A stretch of 39,086 bases of DNA from Clostridia bacterium (GCA_017620915.1 JAFZSK010000092.1:1-39086), one strand, 5' to 3'; numbered from the stretch's first letter, positions 1 to 10,094 are shown. Program-made: numbers and translations. Notes: generated from the sequence alone by a model not told the origin.

Positions 1-1033
1 CCGTGAGTACGGCCTGCTGGGCAAGGACATCTTCGGCACAGGCTTCGATTTCGACATCGACGTGCGTCTGGGCGCCGGCGCCTTCGTGTGCGGCGAAGAG
101 ACCGCGCTGCTGACCTCCATCGAGGGCAACCGCGGTGAGCCCAAGACCAAGCCGCCGTTCCCCGCCAATAAGGGTCTCTTCGGTCAGCCCACCATCATCA
201 ATAACGTGGAAACCCTGGCCAACATCCCCCAGATCATCCTCAAGGGCGCCGAGTGGTTCTCTTCAATCAGTTCCGAAAGATCCAAAGGCACCAAAGTGTT
301 CGCGGTAGGCGGCAAGATCAACAACACCGGTCTTGTGGAGATCCCGATGGGCACCACGTTGCGCGAAGTCGTTTACGATATCGGCGGCGGTATCCCCAAC
401 GGCAAGAAATTCAAAGCTGCCCAGACCGGCGGTCCTTCCGGCGGCTGCATCCCGGCCAGCCTGATCGACACCCCGATCGAATACGATACGCTCATCGAGA
501 TCGGTTCGATGATGGGTTCCGGCGGTCTGATCGTTATGGACGAAGATACCTGTATGGTAGACCTGGCCAAGTTCTTCCTTTCCTTCACGGTAGAGGAATC
601 CTGCGGCAAGTGCCCGCCGTGCCGTATCGGTACCAAGCGCATGTACGACATCCTCGAGAAGATCACCAGCGGCAAAGGCGAGCTGTCCGATATTGACGAC
701 CTGTACGCCCTGGCCAGCGCCATCAAGAATTCCGCGCTGTGCGGCCTCGGCCAGACGGCGCCCAACCCGGTACTCAGCACGCTGCGCTACTTCAAGGACG
801 AGTACGTTGCCCACGTAGTGGACAAGAAGTGCCCCGCCGGCGTCTGCAAGAACTTGCTTCAGTACAAGATCATTGCCGACAAGTGCAAAGGCTGCAGCGC
901 CTGCTCCAGAAAGTGCCCGGTCGGCTGCATCAGCTGCGAGCTCAAGAAGCCGTTCGTCATTGACCAGTCCAAGTGTATCAAGTGCGGAACCTGTATGGAT
1001 ACGTGCAAGTTCGGCGCTATCGTTAAGGAATAA
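1..1033 (+). CDS. hydB: HydB, NADH-binding (NuoF-like) subunit of bifurcating [FeFe] hydrogenase, 5'-truncated
   Basis: The reading frame is open from base 2, so the gene starts before the window; the GTG at 62 is internal, because the family sequence continues upstream of it. It carries the NuoF signature: a glycine-rich [13 protein letters not shown] stretch for FMN/NADH binding, the [20 protein letters not shown] stretch, and the SCGKCPPCR motif (bases 597-624) that ligates a [4Fe-4S] cluster. The C-terminus adds a two-cluster ferredoxin domain with CxxCxxCxxxC motifs at about 892-927 and 973-1008, as in HydB of trimeric electron-bifurcating hydrogenases and unlike respiratory NuoF. In that family the subunit passes electrons between NADH, ferredoxin and HydA in the cytoplasm. 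HydA follows after 12 bases with its own GGAGG site. HydC would be expected just upstream. Bifurcation itself is inferred from the family. Confidence 0.93.
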   Translation, partial: REYGLLGKDIFGTGFDFDIDVRLGAGAFVCGEETALLTSIEGNRGEPKTKPPFPANKGLFGQPTIINNVETLANIPQIILKGAEWFSSISSERSKGTKVFAVGGKINNTGLVEIPMGTTLREVVYDIGGGIPNGKKFKAAQTGGPSGGCIPASLIDTPIEYDTLIEIGSMMGSGGLIVMDEDTCMVDLAKFFLSFTVEESCGKCPPCRIGTKRMYDILEKITSGKGELSDIDDLYALASAIKNSALCGLGQTAPNPVLSTLRYFKDEYVAHVVDKKCPAGVCKNLLQYKIIADKCKGCSACSRKCPVGCISCELKKPFVIDQSKCIKCGTCMDTCKFGAIVKE

Positions 1034-1045
1034 TGGAGGCCGATC

Positions 1046-2800
1046 ATGAATACAGTAAATATTAAAATTGACGGTGTCGCCCTGACTGTTCCCGCCGGTA
1101 TCACCGTGCTGGAAGCCGCCAGAATGGCCAACATCACTATCCCGACCCTTTGCTTCCTGAAAGACATCAACCAGATCGGCGCCTGCCGTATGTGCGTGGT
1201 GGAGATCAAAGGCGCGAGAGCGCTGCAGGCTGCCTGCGTTTACCCGGTCTCCGAAGGGCTGGAAGTCATCACCAACTCCGAAAAGGTGAGAGATGCGCGC
1301 AAAGTAACGCTGGAACTGATCCTGTCCAACCACGACCGTCAGTGCCTTACCTGTGTGCGTTCCGAGAACTGCGAACTGCAGAAACTGTCCAAGCAGCTGA
1401 ACGTCAAAGATATCCGCTTCAAGGCGCTTACGGACAAAGAGACGCTGCCTATCGACAACAGTTCTCCGAGTATTGTCCGCAATAACAACAAGTGCGTGCT
1501 CTGCCGCCGCTGCGTTGCCGTCTGCCAGAAAGTGCAGACCGTGTCCGTCATCGAGACCATCGAGCGCGGTTTCCGCACCCGCATCGGCTGCGCGTTCGAC
1601 AAGCCTCTGGGCGAGACCTCCTGCGTCAACTGCGGCCAGTGCATCGCGGTCTGCCCCGTGGGCGCCCTCACTGAAAACACTCATATCCCGCAGGTCTGGG
1701 CGGCTATCTCCGATCCCGACAAATACGTGGTATTCCAGACTGCTCCCGCGGTCCGCGCCTCCATCGGCGAAGCGTTTGGTCTGCCTATCGGCACCCGATG
1801 CACCGGCAAGATGGTCTCCGCGATCCGCCGTCTGGGCGTGGACAAAGTGTTCGACACCGACACCGGCGCCGACATGACCATCATGGAAGAAGGCACCGAG
1901 CTGATCGAGCGCATCAAGAACGGCGGCAAGCTGCCGATGATCACTTCCTGCAGCCCCGGCTGGATCAAGTTCTGCGAGCACAACTATCCCGACTTCCTGG
2001 ACAACCTCTCCACCTGCAAGTCGCCGCACGAGATGTTCGGCGCGATGCTGAAGACGTACTACGCCAAGAAGATGGGCATCGATCCCGCCAAGATGTATGT
2101 TGTCTCCGTAATGCCCTGTACCGCGAAGAAATTCGAGGCGCAGCGCGAGGAAATGAAGAATTCTTCCGGTTTTGTGGATGTTGACGCCGTGCTGACCACC
2201 AGAGAACTGGCCAAGATGATCGAAGAGGTCGGTATCGACTTCAATTCTCTGCCCGACAGCGATTACGACGATCCCATGGGCAATGCCACCGGCGCTGCCG
2301 TTATCTTCGGCGCTACGGGCGGTGTTATGGAAGCGGCGCTGCGTACCGTTGCCGATGTGCTCACCGGCGAATCCGCTCCGATGGAGAAGATCGACTACCA
2401 CGCCGTTCGCGGTATCGAGGGCATCAAGGAAGCTACCGTGGAAGTCGCGGGCCTGACTGTTAGACTGGCTGTGGCCAGCGGTCTGGGCAACGCGCGCAAG
2501 CTGCTGGATTCTATCCGTGCGGGCAAAGCGCAGTACGACTTCATCGAGATCATGGCCTGCCCGGGTGGCTGCGTCAACGGCGGCGGTCAGATCATCCAGC
2601 CCTCCAGCGTACGCAGCTGGACCGACCTGCGCACCGAGCGCGCCAAGATCCTGTACGAGGAAGACCTGGCGCTGCCGATCCGCAAATCTCACGACAACCC
2701 GGCCATCACCGAGATGTACAACGAATTCTACGGCAAGCCCGGCAGTGAGATCGCGCACCATGATCTGCACACGCACTACATTGCGAGAGGCAAGTATTGA
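1046..2800 (+). CDS. hydA: HydA, catalytic subunit of [FeFe] hydrogenase
   Basis: 584 residues, a usual size for bifurcating group A HydA. Domains in order: N-terminal [2Fe-2S] ferredoxin fold (Cys36, Cys47, Cys50, Cys64); a His-Cys [4Fe-4S] site (His96, Cys100, Cys103, Cys109); two bacterial ferredoxin clusters (Cys150/153/156/160 and Cys193/196/199/203); then the H-cluster domain. All three H-cluster motifs are intact: TSCSPGW (Cys302), MPCTAKK (Cys358) and MACPGGCVNGGG (Cys505, Cys509). It makes H2 from protons, probably using NADH and reduced ferredoxin together through HydB, and so disposes of fermentation electrons. ATG 1046 is preceded by TGGAGG. It is followed by an intrinsic terminator. 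The very long antisense frame over this gene is a codon-bias shadow. Confidence 0.96.
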   Translation: MNTVNIKIDGVALTVPAGITVLEAARMANITIPTLCFLKDINQIGACRMCVVEIKGARALQAACVYPVSEGLEVITNSEKVRDARKVTLELILSNHDRQCLTCVRSENCELQKLSKQLNVKDIRFKALTDKETLPIDNSSPSIVRNNNKCVLCRRCVAVCQKVQTVSVIETIERGFRTRIGCAFDKPLGETSCVNCGQCIAVCPVGALTENTHIPQVWAAISDPDKYVVFQTAPAVRASIGEAFGLPIGTRCTGKMVSAIRRLGVDKVFDTDTGADMTIMEEGTELIERIKNGGKLPMITSCSPGWIKFCEHNYPDFLDNLSTCKSPHEMFGAMLKTYYAKKMGIDPAKMYVVSVMPCTAKKFEAQREEMKNSSGFVDVDAVLTTRELAKMIEEVGIDFNSLPDSDYDDPMGNATGAAVIFGATGGVMEAALRTVADVLTGESAPMEKIDYHAVRGIEGIKEATVEVAGLTVRLAVASGLGNARKLLDSIRAGKAQYDFIEIMACPGGCVNGGGQIIQPSSVRSWTDLRTERAKILYEEDLALPIRKSHDNPAITEMYNEFYGKPGSEIAHHDLHTHYIARGKY

Positions 2801-2844
2801 ACTGATCCGTTACCGGTTCGCGATGCGGTACTAGACTACTGACT

Positions 2845-2877
2845 AAAACCCCGGAGATATTTTCTTCGGGGTTTTTC
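2845..2877 (+). terminator. Intrinsic terminator after hydA
   Basis: AAAACCCCG at 2845-2853 pairs with CGGGGTTTT at 2867-2875, followed by a T-rich end. It lies about 45 bases after the hydA stop and closes the hyd transcript. The flanking A/T runs let it work in both directions. Confidence 0.85.
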
Positions 2878-2910
2878 TAAAAAACTCGGGTGATTTTCGA
2901 GGATCCGGAA

Positions 2911-4665
2911 ATGTCAAACAATAAAACTATAATTAATAAAATTGCTGCGTTACTGCTGTCTGTATTGACAATACTGCCGCTTATTGCTCCTGCCGGTCCG
3001 GCGGTTTTCGCGGCGGAGAACGGACGGCGCATGAGCGTTTCAAAGACCGAATTTGAGTACGGCGAACCGATCCTGATCACGGCCGAAGGGACCGGAAAAG
3101 ACTGGGTTGGACTGTACAAGCCTGACGGCAAAGCCTCGCTGCTGTGGGTATATATTGACCGCGCTGCCGGGGGCGTCGGTTCCGGAACGGAGTTCGATAT
3201 ATTAACCGAAGGCGTGATCAACGACGGTTCGGCGTATATTGACATCACGCCCGGAACGTACGTCCTGCGCCTGATGCCGGACGATACATCCGACCTGTCG
3301 CGGGCGATCAAAACGGTCGAGATAACCGTAATAGAGAAAAGCGGTGCGCCGGCGGCTCCGGCAGTCATCGAATCGGCAGAATATGCGCCTTCTGGTGCGG
3401 GCTTCGGCGGCGGGACGCTAACCGTAAAGCTGGAAGACGGCAGTTCGGCAGCGGCGGTAGTACCTTACTGGGCAAACGACAGCGGCATTCTGGAAGACTA
3501 TACTTCGCTTCCGAAATTCAGGATCCGCGGCGGCAAAGCAGCGTACACGTATCCGGAGTCGATGATAATACCGGCCGGCGCCACCGAACTGCGTGTATTC
3601 ACCGCGGATAAGAAGGGCAAACTCTCCGAAACATATTATTCAATACGGCTCCCCGAAGGCAGCGCGTTCCGGCTGCCCGAAACGGAGCCGCTGGAATTCC
3701 AGGTCATCAGCGATATCCATATAACCAAAAACGACGCTCACATACACAACACTCATTTCCTCGGAGTAATGACAGACATCGCGATATTGTCCCCGAAAAG
3801 CAAGGGCATATTCGTGGTAGGCGATATGGCGGACACGGGCAGTGAAGAAGAGTATGCAAAAATGAAGCAGATCCACGACGCTGTGAAGGACCTACCACCG
3901 CTGTACCTCGCCATAGGCAACCACGATCTGTACGGAGGCTCGCTTCAGGACCAGAATGAGCTTTTTCTGAAATATGCCGTATTGCCCGGCGGCGGCCGGC
4001 CGGGATCGGTCCATTACGACTTCTGGCTCAAAGGCTATCATTTCGTGTTTTTAGGCAATGACGGCCTCGAAAGGGGTGTCGATACCACTCTCGGTCAAAA
4101 CACGATTAAATGGCTCGAGAAGACGCTTAACGAGGACCGGAATGAGTCGCGGCCCGTGTTTCTGTTCATCCATCAATCGCTTTACGACACCGTCGCGGGC
4201 AGCCTCCCGGGGCAGGGCTGGAACGGCGTGGTCAATGACGCCGAATTCCGCGACATCCTGTTCCGTTATCCCGAAGTGATAATGTTCAACGGACACAGTC
4301 ACTGGACGATGGATTCCGAAAGCAATATGTGGCACGAACCGGACAGACCGTACATTTTCAACACGGCGGCAACGGCTTATCTCTGGACGAGCTACAACAT
4401 TGTCACCGGCGAGAACCTCGACGGCAGTCAGGGGTATTACATATATGTGTATGACGACATGGTCGTTATCCGCGGGCGCGATTTTGCCGCGGGGAAGTGG
4501 ATCCCGGCGGCGCAATACTGCCTCTCGGGTTTCTCCGGCGGGGGCAGAACAGCGCGGCTCAGCGCGTCGAAACTGACGGTCATTATCGTCTGCGCTTCAG
4601 TCGCTTTTGCAGCCCTTCTTGCCGGGATTATTATAGTTGCAATCAGAAGACGAAAAAGTGTATAA
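2911..4665 (+). CDS. Secreted, membrane-anchored calcineurin-like metallophosphoesterase
   Basis: ATG 2911 is chosen over an in-frame GTG at 2890 because GAGGA lies 7 bases before it. The 584-residue protein opens with a signal peptide (about residues 10-35). One or two beta-rich, Ig-like segments follow, up to about residue 255. The phosphoesterase domain has a complete metal set: D268xH270, GDMAD (Asp305), GNHD (336-339), His421 and GHSH (461-464). The C-terminus has a hydrophobic helix (about 550-575) followed by RRRK, so the enzyme should face outward while anchored in the membrane. Family members hydrolyse phosphomono- or diesters with a two-metal centre; the substrate here cannot be read from sequence. 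No promoter is obvious between the hydA terminator and the start. Confidence 0.87.
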   Translation: MSNNKTIINKIAALLLSVLTILPLIAPAGPAVFAAENGRRMSVSKTEFEYGEPILITAEGTGKDWVGLYKPDGKASLLWVYIDRAAGGVGSGTEFDILTEGVINDGSAYIDITPGTYVLRLMPDDTSDLSRAIKTVEITVIEKSGAPAAPAVIESAEYAPSGAGFGGGTLTVKLEDGSSAAAVVPYWANDSGILEDYTSLPKFRIRGGKAAYTYPESMIIPAGATELRVFTADKKGKLSETYYSIRLPEGSAFRLPETEPLEFQVISDIHITKNDAHIHNTHFLGVMTDIAILSPKSKGIFVVGDMADTGSEEEYAKMKQIHDAVKDLPPLYLAIGNHDLYGGSLQDQNELFLKYAVLPGGGRPGSVHYDFWLKGYHFVFLGNDGLERGVDTTLGQNTIKWLEKTLNEDRNESRPVFLFIHQSLYDTVAGSLPGQGWNGVVNDAEFRDILFRYPEVIMFNGHSHWTMDSESNMWHEPDRPYIFNTAATAYLWTSYNIVTGENLDGSQGYYIYVYDDMVVIRGRDFAAGKWIPAAQYCLSGFSGGGRTARLSASKLTVIIVCASVAFAALLAGIIIVAIRRRKSV

Positions 4666-4666
4666 T
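4637..4666 (+). promoter_or_regulatory. Probable sigma-A promoter for the flavin reductase/exporter run
   Basis: TTGCAA at 4637-4642, an 18-base spacer, then TATAAT at 4661-4666. The elements overlap the last codons of the metallophosphoesterase and point toward the gene at 4745. Confidence 0.6.
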
Positions 4667-4744
4667 ATAAGGTAGTAGTCGGCAGGGCACAGCGATATGC
4701 CGTGCCGCGGTATACCGGGGAACGTACGAACACTGGAGGTGGGA

Positions 4745-5374
4745 ATGATGAAAAAAACGGCAGCTGGAGCCGATCTTTCGCCGAATCTGGCCAAAGATAC
4801 GCTTAAGCCTTCCGCGTTTTTGAATCCCGTTCCCGTCGTTATGTGTTCTGCGCAGCACGCGGGCGTATCTGATATCATTACGGTGGCCTGGTGCGGTACG
4901 GTCAATTCCGATCCGCCCATGATCTCCGTTTCCATCAGAAAGAGCCGTTATTCCTACGACCTGATCAAAAACAGCGGCAAGGTCTGCGTCAATCTGGTCT
5001 CGGAAGCGCTGCTCAAAGCCTGCGACCTGTGCGGCGTCAGATCCGGTCGGGATATTGACAAATTTGCCGCGACCGGGCTCACTCCGGTCAGTTCGCCGAT
5101 TCACGGAATACCCATGATCGGCGAATCGCCGGTGAATCTTGAGTGTTCCGTTGACCGCGTTATCGAACTGGGCTCGCATGATATGTTTCTGCTGAACGTG
5201 GACGGTGTATATGTTTCCGGGGCGATCATTGACGCCGGCGGCAAAGCGGACCTCAAAAAAGCGGGATTGGTGGCCTACTGCCACGGCGAGTACTACGCAC
5301 TGGGTGAAATATTGGGATTTTTCGGTTATTCCGTCGCGGGCGCAGACGCGCTGGCCCGGCGGACAAGAAGATAA
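4745..5374 (+). CDS. Flavin reductase family protein (FMN-binding split barrel)
   Basis: 209 residues from ATG 4745, which has GGAGGTGGG just upstream; an in-frame ATG at 4697 lacks such a site. The sequence follows the flavin reductase-like split-barrel family: an N-terminal NPVPVVMCSA strand, the TVAWCGTVNSDPPMISVSI core that contacts the flavin, and the YSYDLIKNSGKVCVNL stretch. Such proteins bind FMN and reduce it or transfer its electrons; in anaerobes many are oxidoreductases of unknown partner. There is no signal peptide, so it is cytoplasmic. It has its own promoter and lies 18 bases before the HlyD-like gene, so co-transcription is possible, although a functional tie to the exporter is not obvious. 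Confidence 0.87.
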   Translation: MMKKTAAGADLSPNLAKDTLKPSAFLNPVPVVMCSAQHAGVSDIITVAWCGTVNSDPPMISVSIRKSRYSYDLIKNSGKVCVNLVSEALLKACDLCGVRSGRDIDKFAATGLTPVSSPIHGIPMIGESPVNLECSVDRVIELGSHDMFLLNVDGVYVSGAIIDAGGKADLKKAGLVAYCHGEYYALGEILGFFGYSVAGADALARRTRR

Positions 5375-5392
5375 AGCATAGAGGTATCACAA

Positions 5393-6505
5393 ATGAAAAA
5401 GGGTATCATCGTAAAACTGGTCTTACTGGTGTTGACGGCGGCGACAGTGCTGGCTGCCGCGGGCTGCGGATTGTTCCCGAAGGAGGACAACATCAAAGCG
5501 CCGGCGCTCAAAACGCCCAAACCCGTCGAATACACTTTTTACCAGGTAGTAAAAGGCGATATTATCAAGGGCTCTTCCGGCACCGGCAGCATGACCTCGA
5601 TATACTACTATAAGCATGCGTTCCCGTCTTCAGGCGGTATTATCAGCGCCATCCATGTTTCGCTGGGACAATATGTTAACAAAGGCGATCTGCTGGTGGA
5701 AACGGACAATTCCTCGCTGGAACTGGAATACCTGGAGGCCACGATCGATTACACCGAATCCAAGGACAAGTTTGACGCCATCGCGGCACAATACAACCGC
5801 GGCGAGATCGGCGAGACCGAGTTCCGCATCGAACAGCTCAAGTTTCAGTATGTGGAGACCAAGTACAGGAACCTCAAAAACGCGTACGAGAATACTAAAC
5901 TGGTGGCGCAGGTCTCCGGCAAAGTCGTTTATATCAATACGGAGTATACCACCAACACCAATAAAGAGATCGTAGCCGGCGAGACCATCGTTGCCATCGA
6001 CTCCGCCGACGAAAAATATATGTATCTGGTATTCGACAAATCCGTCGAGGCCATGAAGGATTCTTCCGCGACGCCGCAGCAGTTCCGCGTGGGTACGGTG
6101 CTGACATTGTCCCTGAATCCCACTAAAGCGGACCCCGATCCGATCAAGTTCGAAGGTGTTATCGTAGGCACCGACCAGATAATCAAAGATACAGGTATCG
6201 GATATATTGACACCGCCAAATATTATTGCAAACTGACTTCATATCCGGATTACGGCGGCGATGAATCCAGACAGATCACCTCCGGCACGCTGATCCGCTA
6301 CACATATGTGGAAGACTCCCGTGAAGATGTGCTCATGATCCCGCTCAGCGCGTGCTACGAGTACAACGGCAAGCATTACGTGTACATGCTGGACTACTCC
6401 ACGAACCTCAAGAAAGAAGTCTACGTGGAACTCGGGCTTGCCAACGAAACGTACGTAGAAGTGGTCTCCGGCCTGCGCAAAGGCGACCGGATCATTACCG
6501 GCTGA
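5393..6505 (+). CDS. HlyD/MacA-like efflux adaptor lipoprotein
   Basis: 370 residues. It opens with a lipoprotein signal peptide ending in a lipobox (LAAAGC, lipidated Cys25). A short barrel-sandwich/lipoyl-like segment follows (GGIISAIHVSLGQYVNKGDLLVETD, about residues 80-105), split in the usual way by a helical hairpin of about 60 residues, and then beta-barrel and membrane-proximal segments ending with the common LRKGDRIITG close. In diderms such adaptors bridge to an outer-membrane channel. In this probable monoderm the protein would sit on the outer face of the membrane and hand substrate away from the permease encoded next. The partner permease follows after 45 bases, consistent with a MacAB-like system. 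The substrate is unknown. Confidence 0.85.
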   Translation: MKKGIIVKLVLLVLTAATVLAAAGCGLFPKEDNIKAPALKTPKPVEYTFYQVVKGDIIKGSSGTGSMTSIYYYKHAFPSSGGIISAIHVSLGQYVNKGDLLVETDNSSLELEYLEATIDYTESKDKFDAIAAQYNRGEIGETEFRIEQLKFQYVETKYRNLKNAYENTKLVAQVSGKVVYINTEYTTNTNKEIVAGETIVAIDSADEKYMYLVFDKSVEAMKDSSATPQQFRVGTVLTLSLNPTKADPDPIKFEGVIVGTDQIIKDTGIGYIDTAKYYCKLTSYPDYGGDESRQITSGTLIRYTYVEDSREDVLMIPLSACYEYNGKHYVYMLDYSTNLKKEVYVELGLANETYVEVVSGLRKGDRIITG

Positions 6506-6550
6506 GGCGCGGGAAAACGCGGTCAACAGGCTGTTTGGAGGATTTGATAA

Positions 6551-9385
6551 ATGATAAAGTCAGTTCTCAGTAAAATGGCGAACAATATATGGCTGTTTAT
6601 CTGTCTGACTCTGGGTTCTCTTCTGATCACCTCGGTTCTATCGAGCATACCGATCTACACTGACGGCGCACTCAGAAAAATGCTGAATTCGGAACTGGTG
6701 AATTTCCAGTACGATACCGGCAATACGGCGGGGGAGTACTATACCCGGATCAATCTTGCCAGCGACTACAGTTCGGCCGGCGCGCTGGATCTGTTTGATA
6801 CCGCCCGGGACAAACTGCATTACTCATTTGACAACAATAACATTCCATATACGGATTCATACGAAAGCGGCATCCTGAGGCTGCGCAGCGAACGCGGCAA
6901 CGGCATGATTTACACGACGCAGTACCAGATGCGGTACATGACCGGGATGCTCAACCATATTGATATTATCGAAGGGCGCAGATACCGCGACTCGTTTGAC
7001 GGCGTGTATGAGGCAATCATATCGGAACAGGCGTACAATTCCAATGTTATCCACCTGAACCAGGTCTATTATTTCGGCATGCCGCTGATCCACGGCGACA
7101 GCTCGCCCGCGATCGCGATCCGTTTTGTCGGCGTGTTCCGGATGCACGGCGACGCGGCCGGATACTTCTATGATTCCGACGAAGGTTATCCGATGGATTT
7201 CTTCGTTTCTCCGGAGAGCTTCAAAGCCGGAATGTTTACGTACGCCAACGCCCAGTATGTGACTTCGATCGAGTTTTATCACAACATCGAATTCCGCGAC
7301 ATGGACCGGAAGGACCTGAACCGGTTCAATAAGGTGCACACCGAGATCAAGGAGTACCTCAAAACATTCGAATCCGGCCATAAAGAACTCTACTTCCCGC
7401 TCAATAAAACGATCGTGAACTTCGTGGACAAAGGCTGGGAAATGGAACTTACCATGTGGGTGTTCAACGCGCCGATCATTATTATGCTGGCGTATTACCT
7501 TTTCATGGTTTCAAAGCTGATAATCGAAGAGGACAAAAACGAGATATCGTCGCTGCGCAGCCGCGGCGCGACGTCCCGTCAGATCTTCTCGCGGTATATA
7601 ATCGAGTGCGGTATTATTATCGGATTTTCACTGATCTTGGGTCCGCCGCTCGGCCTGGTGCTGGCGCAGGTAATAGGCAGCGCCAACGGATTCCTGGAAT
7701 TCGTCAACCGCTCCGGCCTGGTCCTGAGGCTGGTGCCGGCGGCTTATCTGTACGCGCTGCTGGCCGGGGTGCTGTTTATGGTAATGGTGCTTATTCCGGC
7801 GTATACCGCTACGCGCAGTACTATCGTTCAGCACAAGCAGAAAAAAGCGCGCAAGAATCAGAAGCCGTTTTGGGAAAAAGCGTTCCTGGACTTTATATTC
7901 CTGGGTATCTCCATCTATCTGCTGATCACATACACCACTCACGGCCAGATGGTCCTGAAGTCCAGCGGAAGTGTAGACCCCTCGATATACTTTATCTCCA
8001 CGCTGTTTATCATATCCGCCGGACTGGTGTTCATGCGGATCTATCCGTATATCCTGAAGCTTATATTCGGCATATTCAAGCGCCGTATGTCGCCGCCGGT
8101 ATACGCGACTTTTGTACAGGTCTCCCGCGGTACCAACGATAACCGGTTCCTTATCATGTTCCTGATCATGACGGTGTCGATCGGCATATACAGTTCCGCT
8201 TCCGCGCGCATCATAAACAACAATGTGGAAGAAGTCGCGGCATACAAATGCGGCGCCGATCTGGTGATATCTCCCGATTGGGGCGGTCTGGAAGACAATA
8301 CATCCGCCAAAACCACTTCATCGGATATCACGCGCATCCCGCTGTCGGATTATATGACGATCGGCTGCTTTGAGAATTTTACCCAGGTCTCGGAAGTGCA
8401 TTACGCCACCGTTAAAGGCCTGTACGATTTTGAGTGGTACGACGGTATCCGCGTGATGGCGATCCAGCCGTATGAGTTCTCTCAGGTCGTTGACTTCCGC
8501 TCCGGCTTGCTGGACACCCATACTAAAGATGTGATCCACTGGTATCACTATATCAACCTGATGCAGGATTATCCTACCGCGGTGCTGGTATCGCGCGGTG
8601 TTGCCGACATGTTCGATCTGGTGGTGGGTTCGACGCTGGAAGTTGACATCAATGCCTGGGGCACGCCGGAAGATCAGAAAGTGCCGGTGATGAACTGCTA
8701 CGTGCTGGCAATATTTGACTACTGGCCCAATTACTACGACGGTGCAGTCAACACCGACGTGGTCAACCAGCTGGTCGTAATGAACTATTCATACCTGAAT
8801 TCCGTCAAAGCCAACGCTACATACAACATGTGGATCGATCTTAAAGACGGCACCACAAAAGACGATGTGCTGAATGCACTCAAAGAGCGCGGTCTGGAAG
8901 ACGGTATTTCCGCGATCCGGTTCAAGACCGAGTATATAAGCCGCGGCAAAGGCGATTCGACGACTATGGCGCTCAACGGCTCGCTGTCCATGGGATTCGT
9001 GGCGACAATGATGATCACGCTGATCGGCTTCCTGCTGTACTGGATCATGAATATGCGCAAGCGCAAGCTTCAGTTCGGTATCCTGCGGGCAATGGGTCTC
9101 TCCCGAGGCAAGACCATATTTATGCTCGCATTGGAGCAGCTGCTTACGACCGGTGTCGCCGTGTTGGTAGGCATCTTCCTGGGCAACCTGGCCACGCGCC
9201 TGTTTATGCCGATCCTGAGCCAGACGTACATCAGTCTGCTGCCGCTGCACCTTACTTACAGCATTGTCGACACGCTGCGTATCATGGCGGTCGTACTGGT
9301 GATGATCATTATCGGTCTGGTGGTCCTGGGCGTGTTTATCAAGAAACTGAAGATCAACGAAGCGGTAAAGATTGGAGAAGAGTGA
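6551..9385 (+). CDS. Large FtsX/MacB-type ABC transporter permease
   Basis: 944 residues. An N-terminal membrane helix (about 10-30) is followed by a large outward domain to about residue 300, then a block of roughly six helices (about 303-550), a second outward domain (about 555-815) and a C-terminal three-helix FtsX block (about 815-935) with the typical RKRKLQFGILRAMGLSRGK turn. This is the duplicated permease layout of lipoprotein- or peptide-exporting ABC systems, in which both halves of the pump lie on one chain. A TGGAGG site precedes ATG 6551. The stop at 9383 lies one base before the ATG of the first ATPase. A single duplicated permease next to two different ATPases suggests a heterodimeric motor. 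Confidence 0.9.
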   Translation: MIKSVLSKMANNIWLFICLTLGSLLITSVLSSIPIYTDGALRKMLNSELVNFQYDTGNTAGEYYTRINLASDYSSAGALDLFDTARDKLHYSFDNNNIPYTDSYESGILRLRSERGNGMIYTTQYQMRYMTGMLNHIDIIEGRRYRDSFDGVYEAIISEQAYNSNVIHLNQVYYFGMPLIHGDSSPAIAIRFVGVFRMHGDAAGYFYDSDEGYPMDFFVSPESFKAGMFTYANAQYVTSIEFYHNIEFRDMDRKDLNRFNKVHTEIKEYLKTFESGHKELYFPLNKTIVNFVDKGWEMELTMWVFNAPIIIMLAYYLFMVSKLIIEEDKNEISSLRSRGATSRQIFSRYIIECGIIIGFSLILGPPLGLVLAQVIGSANGFLEFVNRSGLVLRLVPAAYLYALLAGVLFMVMVLIPAYTATRSTIVQHKQKKARKNQKPFWEKAFLDFIFLGISIYLLITYTTHGQMVLKSSGSVDPSIYFISTLFIISAGLVFMRIYPYILKLIFGIFKRRMSPPVYATFVQVSRGTNDNRFLIMFLIMTVSIGIYSSASARIINNNVEEVAAYKCGADLVISPDWGGLEDNTSAKTTSSDITRIPLSDYMTIGCFENFTQVSEVHYATVKGLYDFEWYDGIRVMAIQPYEFSQVVDFRSGLLDTHTKDVIHWYHYINLMQDYPTAVLVSRGVADMFDLVVGSTLEVDINAWGTPEDQKVPVMNCYVLAIFDYWPNYYDGAVNTDVVNQLVVMNYSYLNSVKANATYNMWIDLKDGTTKDDVLNALKERGLEDGISAIRFKTEYISRGKGDSTTMALNGSLSMGFVATMMITLIGFLLYWIMNMRKRKLQFGILRAMGLSRGKTIFMLALEQLLTTGVAVLVGIFLGNLATRLFMPILSQTYISLLPLHLTYSIVDTLRIMAVVLVMIIIGLVVLGVFIKKLKINEAVKIGEE

Positions 9386-9386
9386 C

Positions 9387-10094
9387 ATGGAAACAGGCGA
9401 ATTCATTTTGCGCGCGGAAGATGTTACACGAGATTTTTACCGTAAATCCGAGGTCATTCACGCGGTGCGCGGGGTCAACGTCAATATCAAACGCGGCACG
9501 TTCAACATATTGTGCGGACGTTCCGGTTCCGGTAAAACGACATTCATCAACATGCTGGCGGCGATCGATACTCCGACCTCCGGCAAGATCTATTTCGAGG
9601 ATGTGAACATTGCGCTCCTCAACGAGCGCAAACGCGACGAACTGCGTCGCAAAAACATAGGGATAATATTCCAGAATACCGCGCTGCTGGCGCAGATGTC
9701 GGCCGTGGAAAACGTGGAGTTCTCGCTCTCCGTTTCCGGCAAAAAAGTGAAAAATAAACGCGATATCGCTGTAGAATGGCTGGACAAACTGGGCATTCGC
9801 GAACGGCGCAATCATATGCCCGCGGAAATGTCCGGCGGCGAGCAGGCGCGTGTGGCCATCAGCCGCGCGCTGGTGCACAGCCCGAAACTGGTGCTGGCGG
9901 ACGAGCCCACGGCGGAACTGGATTCAAAGACTTCATTCAGAGTCGTTGACCTCTTCCGCGAACTGGTGGACAAGCAGGGATTGACCATCGTGATGACCAC
10001 GCACGACGTCAACATCATGGATGTGGCCGACACGATCTACACAATGGAGGACGGTGTAATTGTCAGTGAAAGAAAAGGAAACAGATCTTTATAA
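9387..10094 (+). CDS. ABC transporter ATP-binding protein (MacB/LolD type), first of two
   Basis: 235 residues from ATG 9387, with TTGGAGAAG just upstream; the earlier in-frame TTG at 9372 lies inside that ribosome site and is rejected. All nucleotide-binding motifs are intact: Walker A GRSGSGKTT, the Q-loop IIFQNTALLAQMS, the signature MSGGEQARV, Walker B LVLADEPTAELD and the H-loop MTTHD. The EPTAELDSKTS form is typical of the MacB/LolD/FtsE branch that drives FtsX-type permeases. It begins one base after the permease stop, and its last 35 bases overlap the start of the second ATPase, so the three genes are translationally coupled. It hydrolyses ATP on the cytoplasmic side of the exporter. 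Confidence 0.93.
   Translation: METGEFILRAEDVTRDFYRKSEVIHAVRGVNVNIKRGTFNILCGRSGSGKTTFINMLAAIDTPTSGKIYFEDVNIALLNERKRDELRRKNIGIIFQNTALLAQMSAVENVEFSLSVSGKKVKNKRDIAVEWLDKLGIRERRNHMPAEMSGGEQARVAISRALVHSPKLVLADEPTAELDSKTSFRVVDLFRELVDKQGLTIVMTTHDVNIMDVADTIYTMEDGVIVSERKGNRSL

Noticed and set aside
62-64. GTG 62 as the start of hydB
   Set aside because: The frame is open upstream to the window edge and the residues there continue the NuoF family sequence.
263-2776. 837-codon open frame on the minus strand over hydB/hydA
   Set aside because: It lies antisense to two genes with complete hydrogenase motifs; its low-complexity His/Asp/Ala/Gly-rich product is typical of a codon-bias shadow in GC-rich genes.
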